Positions 58,019-64,000 of a DNA stretch of 64,000 nt are shown here, in pieces (positions within the stretch are counted from its first letter, which is position 1; every line of letters starts with the position of its first letter). This stretch comes from CBDDIP01 sp965229005 (GTDB lineage Bacteria; Actinomycetota; Acidimicrobiia; Acidimicrobiales; Ilumatobacteraceae). Where the stretch lies: the NCBI GenBank assembly GCA_965229005.1, contig CBDDIP010000001.1, positions 1,296,393-1,360,392 on the forward strand, read 5' to 3'. The translations under genes were made by a program, and so were the position numbers. The notes below the pieces were generated by a model. That model saw nothing but the letters and a program-made list of their open reading frames with translations. It was not told the origin of the DNA and made no database searches.

Positions 58019-59368
58019 ATGAACCAGAAGAACCGGCAGGCAGAGCGCGCGGCAGCGCTGCGTGCGCAGCGGCAGCGGACCGCGATCCAGCAGCGACGTC
58101 AGAACGCCCATCGCAACCCGGGTGTGCAAGCGGCACTCGACGCCCGACGCAAGAAGAAGCTGCGCGCCCGCGCCGCGATCGGTGGCGTCGCCGGCGTGGC
58201 CGTCGTCGCTGCCGGCATCTTCGTGCTCACCCGCGGCGACGACGACAAGCCCAACGACGCCGGCCCCAAGCACCTGATCGCGGCGACGGTCGTCGACGGT
58301 GCCACCGGAGCCCTCGGCATCACCGCGTCGCCGGCTGCCTACGAGGTCGTGTACGACGTGAAGACGTTCACCGACGACGCCGACGACCTGCACACCACGC
58401 AGACGTTCACGGCGCTGCGGCCGTTCGACTCGAAGGTCGTCTCGACCGGGGCGGCCACGACGTCGTCGACACCGGACACCACCGACAAGGCCACCACCGA
58501 CTTCACGTTCACGACGAACAAGACGTTGGTGCAGCAGATCACGACGAGCGCGACGTCGACCTACTCGTCGCCCCCCGACGTCGGCGGTGCCGACTTCCGG
58601 TTCGACACCTCGCTCGCCGACCTCGTCGCCGAGGGCACTTACGTGTTGAAGGAGCGCCGCACGCTGCTCGACCGCGAGTGCCAGGTGTACCGCACCGGCA
58701 AGGCGCCCGACGAGCGGACCACGGCCGTTCCGACCGAGACCGACTTCGCCGACGTGTGCATCGACGCCAGCGGGCTCCTGCTCGAACAGGTCGTGGTCTC
58801 CGGAGGCGCGGTCGTCGCTCGCAAGACCGCCTTGTCCGTCGACACCGCCGTGAAGCTCGACGACGCAGCGTTCACGATCACCGGTGACCCCGTTGCACTC
58901 GACGCGGGCGGGCTCGAGGTCGAGGACATCGACGAGGAGACGGCGCCGGTCGAGGCCTACTACGCGCTGGCCGAGGTGCCCGAGGGCTACACGCTCGCCG
59001 GTCGCTACCAGGTGACCCAGAGCGACCCGAACGCCGGTTCGCAGCCGACGCCGACGACCGATCCGCTCACCGGCGACACGGTCGAGCCGGCCAGCCCGCC
59101 GGTGGTCGACTACGCCGACGTGTACGTCAACGGCAACAAGGTGATCGTCGTCCGCCAGGGCCCCGTGTCGGTCGAGCCGGGCGGCACGACGTTCACCGAC
59201 GTCGGCGACACGGCGACGATGAGCGGCATCTCCTCGAACGTCTCGCTCAACGGCAACATCGTCGTCGGACACCCAACGGCAGCCACCGAGTGGTACGTCT
59301 CGGTGTCGGGCACGGAATCCGTCGCCGACCTCACGGACCTGCTCAACGGTGTGACGCTCCCCGACTGA
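58019..59368 (+). CDS. Single-pass membrane protein of unknown function
   Basis: A 449-residue protein. The N-terminus is strongly basic and Gln/Arg-rich (about 1-48, e.g. AERAAALRAQRQRTAIQQRR), followed by one helix (51-70: AAIGGVAGVAVVAAGIFVLT) and a large outer domain rich in Thr, Asp and Val. The outer part contains two Cys (DRECQVYR and FADVCIDASG) that may pair. The middle (about 90-290) recalls lipoprotein-like beta half-barrels such as LolA/RseB in length only; no motif secures that. It is divergent from the cyclase gene by 132 bp. Confidence 0.6.
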   Translation: MNQKNRQAERAAALRAQRQRTAIQQRRQNAHRNPGVQAALDARRKKKLRARAAIGGVAGVAVVAAGIFVLTRGDDDKPNDAGPKHLIAATVVDGATGALGITASPAAYEVVYDVKTFTDDADDLHTTQTFTALRPFDSKVVSTGAATTSSTPDTTDKATTDFTFTTNKTLVQQITTSATSTYSSPPDVGGADFRFDTSLADLVAEGTYVLKERRTLLDRECQVYRTGKAPDERTTAVPTETDFADVCIDASGLLLEQVVVSGGAVVARKTALSVDTAVKLDDAAFTITGDPVALDAGGLEVEDIDEETAPVEAYYALAEVPEGYTLAGRYQVTQSDPNAGSQPTPTTDPLTGDTVEPASPPVVDYADVYVNGNKVIVVRQGPVSVEPGGTTFTDVGDTATMSGISSNVSLNGNIVVGHPTAATEWYVSVSGTESVADLTDLLNGVTLPD

Positions 59369-59466
59369 GCACTCGTCGCGCAGTTGCAACGTCCTAGAAA
59401 CCGGAGAACCGTTGCCGACGGTCTACCGTACTTGGACTCGCCAGACCCTACGGACGGAGAACAGCG

Positions 59467-60504
59467 ATGAAGCGTGCCACGTTGGCCATAGCAGCAACCC
59501 TCTTGCTCGGGACCACGATCGTCGCCTGTGGCGACGACGGTGGCGGCGGCGCGGCCGCTTCGTTCGGCGATCAGATCGACGACGTGTGCCGCGATCTGGA
59601 CCGCGCGCTGAAGAAGCTGCCGCAGGCCCAGAACGTCGCCGACGTCAAGGGTCTCGCCAGCGACGCCTCGACGAGCTACGAGGACGCGGTCGCCGAGATG
59701 CAGAAGATCAAGCTGCCGAGCGACAAGGGTGACGCTCGGGACGCGAAGGATCTCATCGCCGGCTTCGAGGACCAGATCGACCTGCTCGATCAGATGTCGA
59801 AGGCGGCCGGCAACGACGACGTCGACACGCTGACCACCAAGCTCAAGGCGTTCACGGACATCGCCGATGCGAACGCAGACCTGGCCGACAACCTCGACGC
59901 CAAGCGCTGCGCCATCGACACGTCGTTCACCGACTTCGCCGACGCGCCGGTGGACACCGTCGACACCACGCCGGTCGACACCACGCCGGTCGACACGACG
60001 CCCGTCACCGCACCGCCGGAGACGCAGCCGCCGTCCACCGCTCCCCCGGAGACGCAGCCGAACCTGGAGACCAACAAGGTCAGCCTCGACGCAGCGTCGT
60101 TCCTCGTGCCGGCCGGCAACTTCAGCTTCCAGGACGCACCGGCGGACACGCTGAGCAGCTGGAACACGCTGCTCGACCTGAGCTCGCTGATCAAGCCGCA
60201 GCCGGGCACCATCGGTGGCGTCGACGTCTTCGACGGCACCGGGGCCAACATCGGCCGCGTCTTCTTCATGGTCGCCGACACCACGCTCACCCCGGGCTCG
60301 ATCGAGGACCTCATCCCGATCGTCTCGTCCGGTGCGCTCAACGTGCCGGCCACCATCGGCGGCGTGCCTGGCCTGAAGTACGAGTCCAACGGGCTGTTCT
60401 TCTTCCTCGCCAGCCGCGACGACGTGATCGTGTGGGTGCTCTCGGGCGCCGACGCCAACCTCGACCCGACGCTGTCGGACTTCTTCGCCTCGCTGGGCGC
60501 CTGA
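59467..60504 (+). CDS. Predicted lipoprotein with Thr/Pro-rich repeat linker
   Basis: A 345-residue lipoprotein: signal and lipobox TIVAC at about 17-21, followed by DDGGGGAA. Residues 32-160 are helical (DQIDDVCRDLDRALKKLPQ and similar), then a linker with three DTTPV units encoded by a tandem 15-bp repeat, PPETQPPSTAPPETQP, and a beta-rich C-terminal domain (195-345). Function unknown. It overlaps the apparent CTG start of engB (CTGA). A GACGGAGA ribosome site precedes the ATG. Confidence 0.6.
   Translation: MKRATLAIAATLLLGTTIVACGDDGGGGAAASFGDQIDDVCRDLDRALKKLPQAQNVADVKGLASDASTSYEDAVAEMQKIKLPSDKGDARDAKDLIAGFEDQIDLLDQMSKAAGNDDVDTLTTKLKAFTDIADANADLADNLDAKRCAIDTSFTDFADAPVDTVDTTPVDTTPVDTTPVTAPPETQPPSTAPPETQPNLETNKVSLDAASFLVPAGNFSFQDAPADTLSSWNTLLDLSSLIKPQPGTIGGVDVFDGTGANIGRVFFMVADTTLTPGSIEDLIPIVSSGALNVPATIGGVPGLKYESNGLFFFLASRDDVIVWVLSGADANLDPTLSDFFASLGA
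59959..60003 (+). repeat. Three tandem 15-bp units encoding DTTPV
   Basis: GTCGACACCACGCCG at 59959-59973 and again at 59974-59988, then GTCGACACGACGCCC at 59989-60003, inside the linker of the lipoprotein gene. The multiple of three keeps the frame, so slippage would only alter linker length. Confidence 0.85.
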
Positions 60505-61085
60505 CGCTGCCGCTGCAACTGCGATTCGTCACGTCGGCCAAGCGCCACGGCGACCTTCCACCGTCACCGGCGGAGGTCGCCTTCGTGGGGCGCTCCAACG
60601 TCGGCAAGTCGTCGCTCCTCAACGCGTTGGCCAACCACCGCCAGTTGGCGAAGGTGTCCAAGACGCCGGGGCGCACGCAGTTGCTCAACCAGTTCGCGAT
60701 GCCCAACGGCGCCACGATCGTCGATCTCCCCGGGTACGGCTACGCCGCCGTACCCGGGCGGGAGAAGCGGGGCTGGCAGCGGATGATCGAGGACTACCTG
60801 CTCGAGCGCGAGGAGCTGGCCGTGGTGTTCGTGCTCGTCGACGGCGAGATCGGACCGACCAAGCTCGACGTGCAGATGCTCGACTGGTTGCGCGAGAGCG
60901 AGGTCCCGCACTCGCTCGTGGCGACCAAGCTCGACAAGGTCCGACCGTCGAAGCTGGCCGGCCGCAAGCAGCAGGTGGCCAAGGGCTGCTTGCTCGACGA
61001 GGGCGACGTGATGTGGGTGAGCGCGTCGAAGGGGACGGGCATCGACCGCCTGCAGACGCACATCACCGAACTGTTGCGGGTGTGA
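60501..61085 (+). CDS. engB: Ribosome-biogenesis GTPase EngB (YsxC/YihA), apparent CTG start
   Basis: A 194-residue GTPase needed for large-subunit assembly. G1 is FVGRSNVGKSSLLNAL, G2 KTPGRTQLLN, G3 VDLPGYGYA, G4 ATKLDKV, G5 VSASKG; length matches the family. No ATG, GTG or TTG lies in frame near the expected N-terminus (TLPLQLRFVTSAKR). The nearest is a GTG at 60432, 69 nt inside the lipoprotein gene. CTG at 60501 overlaps the upstream TGA (CTGA) in the same manner as the GTGA couplings elsewhere in the window, so CTG initiation is likely. Confidence 0.9.
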   Translation: MTLPLQLRFVTSAKRHGDLPPSPAEVAFVGRSNVGKSSLLNALANHRQLAKVSKTPGRTQLLNQFAMPNGATIVDLPGYGYAAVPGREKRGWQRMIEDYLLEREELAVVFVLVDGEIGPTKLDVQMLDWLRESEVPHSLVATKLDKVRPSKLAGRKQQVAKGCLLDEGDVMWVSASKGTGIDRLQTHITELLRV

Positions 61086-61091
61086 AGCGGC

Positions 61092-62528
61092 TCAGCGTCT
61101 GAAGGCGGAACGCACCCGGGCGACGGTGTCACGCGGGTCGGCGATCGACATGCCACGGCGGAGGATGGACGCCTTGCGCTTGGTGTAGGGCGGGTACATC
61201 AGGGCGGGATCGAGCTTGGTCGAGCGGGTGTGCACGCCACGGCGGTGGCTGAACGTGTCGAAGCCGAACTTGCCGTGGTACGCCCCGGTGCCGCTCTCGC
61301 CGACCCCGCCGAACGGCAGGTTCGGGTTGCTGATGTGCAGCAACGTGCCGTTGATGCACGCACCGCCGCTGGTGGCACCGGCGATGACCCGATCGTTGTC
61401 CTCGTCGCGCTCGCTGAAGCTGTAGAGCGCGAGCGGCTTCTCGTCGGCGTTGACGAAGGCGATCGCCTCGTCGAGCGAGTCGACGGCGATCACCGGGAGG
61501 ATCGGGCCGAAGATCTCCTCGCCCATGACCGGATCGTCGCGGGTGATCCCGGTGAGCACGGTCGGTTCGATGTAGCGGGTGTCGGCGTCGCTGCCGCCGC
61601 CATGGGCCACCGTGCCGTTGTGCAGCAGCTTCTCCAGGCGGTGGAAGTGGGGGTCGTTGACGATTCGTGCGTAGTCCGCGCTGGCCTGGACGTCGGAGCC
61701 GTAGAACTCGGCGATCGAGCGGCCGAGCGCAGCGACGAGTCCGTCGTGCGCGTCGCGCTCGACGAGCACGTAGTCGGGGGCGATGCAGGTCTGACCGGCG
61801 TTCACGAACTTGCCCCATGCGATCCGTCGCGCAGCGACGTCGAGGTTGGCGTTGCGACTGACGATGGCCGGGCTCTTGCCACCGAGCTCGAGGGTGAGCG
61901 GCGTCAGGTGCTCCGCCGCAGCACGAGCGACGATGCGGGCGACTCGGCTGTTGCCGGTGTAGAGGATGTGGTCGAAGCGCTGCGCAAGCAGCTCGGTCGT
62001 CTCGGCGACGCCGCCCTGGACGAGTGCCACCGCGGGATCACCGAGCTCGGCGATGAGCGCGGCGAGGGCCTCGTCGGTGTGCGGGGCGAGCTCGCTGGGC
62101 TTGCCCACCACTGCGTTGCCGGCGGCGATGGCGGCCACCATCGGCAGCAGGAGCAGCTGCACCGGGTAGTTCCACGGGGCGATCACGCAGACCACGCCGA
62201 GCGGCTCGGACACGATGGCCGACGAACCGGGCTTGAACGCCAGCGGCGTGCCGACGCGCTCGGGCTTCATCCACAGCGGCAGGTGCGCCAGCGTGTGGTC
62301 GATGTCGCTGATCGTGAAGCCGATCTCGGTGACCCACGCCTCGGTGCGCGGCTTGCCGAAGTCGGCGGCCAGCGCGTCCAGCAGCCGGTCCTCGTGGTCC
62401 TTCACCAGGTCGCGCAGGCGCCGCAGCGTTGCCACCCGCCAGGCCAGCGGACGGGTGGCCCCGTCGACGTAGCTCTGTCGCGCCGCGGCGACGACGGGTG
62501 CGATGCGATCCAACGGAGTCTGCGTCAT
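61092..62528 (-). CDS. Aldehyde dehydrogenase, class 3-like
   Basis: A 478-residue NAD(P)-dependent enzyme. Seen are VIAPWNYPVQLLLLPMVAAIAAGNAVVGKPSE (cofactor site), TLELGGKSPAIV with catalytic Glu, FVNAGQTCIAPDYVLVE with nucleophile Cys, and EEIFGPILPVI. The short form lacking the N-terminal extension and the LPFGGVGESGTGAYHGKFGFDTFSHRRGV end are typical of class 3 / fatty-aldehyde enzymes. It converges with engB (7-bp gap) and lies 4 bp after the GNAT gene. Confidence 0.92.
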   Translation of the reverse strand: MTQTPLDRIAPVVAAARQSYVDGATRPLAWRVATLRRLRDLVKDHEDRLLDALAADFGKPRTEAWVTEIGFTISDIDHTLAHLPLWMKPERVGTPLAFKPGSSAIVSEPLGVVCVIAPWNYPVQLLLLPMVAAIAAGNAVVGKPSELAPHTDEALAALIAELGDPAVALVQGGVAETTELLAQRFDHILYTGNSRVARIVARAAAEHLTPLTLELGGKSPAIVSRNANLDVAARRIAWGKFVNAGQTCIAPDYVLVERDAHDGLVAALGRSIAEFYGSDVQASADYARIVNDPHFHRLEKLLHNGTVAHGGGSDADTRYIEPTVLTGITRDDPVMGEEIFGPILPVIAVDSLDEAIAFVNADEKPLALYSFSERDEDNDRVIAGATSGGACINGTLLHISNPNLPFGGVGESGTGAYHGKFGFDTFSHRRGVHTRSTKLDPALMYPPYTKRKASILRRGMSIADPRDTVARVRSAFRR

Positions 62529-62532
62529 CCCC

Positions 62533-63486
62533 TCACGCTATGACGATCTGGTGCACGATCATGCGCGTCGACGGCTCGAACCCGAGCTTGCGGTACAGCT
62601 GGGCCGCGCCCGTCGGGTTCTCGCTGTCGACACCGATCGACGCGTGCGTCATCCCGGCTTCGGCGTAGGCGTGCAGCGCCGTGGCGATGAGTGCCGAGCC
62701 GAGGCCCTTGCCACGCCACTCGCGCAACGTGCCGAGCGTGGCCACCCACGCGTCGCGCCGGCCGGTGATCGGGTCGTCGGCCTCGTACCGGTGGGAGATC
62801 AACATCGACACGACCGCGTCGTCGTCGTCCAGGGCGACGAAGCTCAGGTGCGGCGCCGAGCCGTAGCCGCGCAGGCTCTGCTGCCAGTGATCGGGTGTGG
62901 TCGGCGTCGATCCCCAGTGGTCGGCGAAGGCGGTGTTCTTGGCGACGCGCACGTCCTCGTCGCGGTCGTCCGGCAGCGGCACGATGCGGATGCCTTCGAT
63001 CACCGGCACGTCGGGCAGCGCGTCGAGCGGACGGAGCAGCTCGTCCATGTACCGAACCGGTTCGAAGCCGAGCGAGGCGAACAGGTCGTGTGCCGAACCG
63101 ATGAAGTCGTAGGCGTCGACGCGCACGAACTTCGGCAGCTCGTTGGTGGACGCGAGCAGCAGTTCGGTGACTCGGTCGCGACCCCACGCGAGCAGTGACG
63201 ATCCCACGCCGCGGCCGCGCGCGGGCGGATCGACCGTGCCGAAGACGTAGCCGCGTTCCTCGCGGACGTCCGAGGGCAGGTGGAGCACGTACGCGTACCC
63301 GGCGAGCTCGCCGTCGAGGAACGCGATGCGCACGTCGTCGTCGATGGACAGGTGCGAGAACTCCTCCTCGAGCTCCTGCAGCTCCAGCTGTCGCGGGATC
63401 GCGTCGTGCTGCTCGGCTCGGTTGACCAGCGCGCACAGCGCTGCCAGTTCGTCGGCGCGCGGTGCGCGCAGTTCGATCGTCCCCAT
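62533..63486 (-). CDS. Tandem GNAT acetyltransferase, mycothiol synthase (MshD)-like
   Basis: A 317-residue protein made of two GNAT domains. The first (1-155) has VDPPARGRGVGSSLLAWG; the second (165-317) has LREWRGKGLGSALIATALHAYAEAG and VDSENPTGAAQLYRKLGFE, the acetyl-CoA-binding and C-terminal signatures. AFADHWGSTPTTPDHW at the start of the second domain resembles MshD and related two-domain proteins. MshD acetylates Cys-GlcN-Ins to mycothiol; that activity is possible but needs comparison. ATG 63486 is taken rather than an ATG three codons upstream. Confidence 0.75.
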   Translation of the reverse strand: MGTIELRAPRADELAALCALVNRAEQHDAIPRQLELQELEEEFSHLSIDDDVRIAFLDGELAGYAYVLHLPSDVREERGYVFGTVDPPARGRGVGSSLLAWGRDRVTELLLASTNELPKFVRVDAYDFIGSAHDLFASLGFEPVRYMDELLRPLDALPDVPVIEGIRIVPLPDDRDEDVRVAKNTAFADHWGSTPTTPDHWQQSLRGYGSAPHLSFVALDDDDAVVSMLISHRYEADDPITGRRDAWVATLGTLREWRGKGLGSALIATALHAYAEAGMTHASIGVDSENPTGAAQLYRKLGFEPSTRMIVHQIVIA

Positions 63487-63512
63487 GGGTCGCACCGTAC
63501 GCTCCGAGACCT

Positions 63513-64000
63513 ATGGCAACGCCGCAGATTTCCGAGCCGCCGCTCGCACAACTGTCCGAGCTCGGCTTCTACGGGTTGGCCGGCGCGCCGAAGTCACCGG
63601 CCGACCTGCTCACCGAGTGCCGCGACGGCGAGGCGCTCGGTCTCGGCACCGTGTTCCTCAGCGAGCGGTTCAACATCAAGGAGATCGTCACGCTCTCCGG
63701 CGCGGCCGGTGCGGTGACGTCGACACTCGGCATCGCGACCGGCGTGACCAACCACAACACCCGCCATCCGATCGTCACCGCCAGCTACGCGACGACGATG
63801 CATCGGCTGACCGGCGGCCGCTTCGCGCTGGGCCTCGGTCGTGGCATGGACCGCATGTTCGACGCGTTCGGGTTGCCGCGCATCACCACCGCGCAGATGG
63901 AGGACTTCGCCGGCCTGATGCGCCGGCTGTGGCGCGGCGAGGTGGTGGTCGGCCACGACGGTCCGGCGGGCAAGTGGCCCGTGCTCGCGCTCGACCCCGA
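63513..64000 (+). CDS. LLM-class F420-dependent oxidoreductase (partial)
   Basis: Open from ATG 63513 to the window edge; the 3' end is outside. The first 162 residues include LGFYGLAGAPKSPADLLTE, LGTVFLSERFNIKE, GIATGVTNHNTRHPIVTASYATTMHRLTGGRFALGLGRG and AQMEDFAGLMRRLWRGEVV, which match the bacterial luciferase-like F420 family (TIGR03857-like in style). Members oxidise alcohols or reduce activated double bonds with F420. It is divergent from the GNAT gene with 26 bp between starts, so both promoters are compressed. Confidence 0.85.
   Translation, partial: MATPQISEPPLAQLSELGFYGLAGAPKSPADLLTECRDGEALGLGTVFLSERFNIKEIVTLSGAAGAVTSTLGIATGVTNHNTRHPIVTASYATTMHRLTGGRFALGLGRGMDRMFDAFGLPRITTAQMEDFAGLMRRLWRGEVVVGHDGPAGKWPVLALDP

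Noticed and set aside
57887..59389. N-terminal extension of the diguanylate cyclase frame
   Set aside because: It runs antisense through the unknown membrane protein gene; the cyclase hydrophobic domain begins right after GTG 57886.
59959..60003. Tandem repeat considered as a CRISPR remnant
   Set aside because: Units are 15 bp, contiguous and in frame with a lipoprotein linker; there are no spacers and no cas genes.

Overview
The window is a high-GC, tightly packed actinobacterial chromosome segment. Stop and start codons overlap repeatedly (GTGA, ATGA, TGATG) and GTG starts are common. A WhiB7-type regulator, a clpS/DUF2017 pair, class I and class II glutamine synthetases with a GlnR-like regulator, a caa3-type oxidase operon, an F420-type LLM oxidoreductase and a tandem-GNAT protein resembling mycothiol synthase all point to Actinobacteriota. 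The style is closest to Acidimicrobiia (Ilumatobacter-like); that placement is inference. No CRISPR array, rRNA or prophage was seen. Apart from one IS481-family element the region looks like ordinary core and metabolic chromosome. No stretch longer than about 300 bp lacks a gene.

Layout: 1-1777 end of a permease, TauE/SafE exporter, NUDIX and VOC proteins (+). 1764-8980 (-) metalloprotease-like lipoprotein, NAD synthetase, a secreted PQQ sugar dehydrogenase with repeated C-terminal domains, and a lipoprotein. 9152-12297 (+) nitrogen module: GSII, terminator, GSI, GlnR-like regulator. 12345-13289 an AbiEi/DUF559-like gene between two copies of a 37-bp hairpin. 13494-21215 (+) a complete xylose regulon: isomerase, kinase, ABC importer and ROK repressor, with a candidate operator. 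21230-26786 (-) a coupled purine/amine catabolism operon containing an unannotated 53-aa membrane protein. 26790-30657 a thioredoxin-like lipoprotein, an Fe-S carrier, Mrp, NUDIX and oligoribonuclease. 30760-31439 a small leader ORF, terminator and whiB7. 31707-36363 TlpA/CcdA thiol-redox pair, a poly-gamma-glutamate hydrolase-like protein and a DUF4062-STAND ATPase. 36360-38296 (-) pdxH and serS. 38366-39444 the IS481-family element with a 6-bp target duplication.

39446-50759 (-) holds about eleven co-oriented genes for cytochrome oxidase: haem O synthase, a paralogue of subunit I that has lost the haem and copper ligands, a subunit III-like protein, an unknown membrane protein, then the normal caa3 subunits II, I, III, IV, a CtaG-like factor and an ABC-2 exporter. 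50834-52459 clpS, DUF2017, DegV. 52472-55695 two homologous GT87-like membrane proteins in inverted orientation around a Glu-Asp-Phe tRNA cluster and a thioesterase. 55759-64000 a small membrane protein, a diguanylate cyclase, two secreted or lipid-anchored unknowns, EngB (with an apparent CTG start), an aldehyde dehydrogenase, a tandem GNAT protein and a truncated LLM oxidoreductase.

The strongest candidates for new biology are (i) the ligand-less subunit I paralogue and its two membrane partners at the head of the oxidase operon, and (ii) the whiB7 leader, where a 65-codon ORF ends inside one hairpin and a canonical terminator follows before the gene, matching the attenuation design known for whiB7/wblC.
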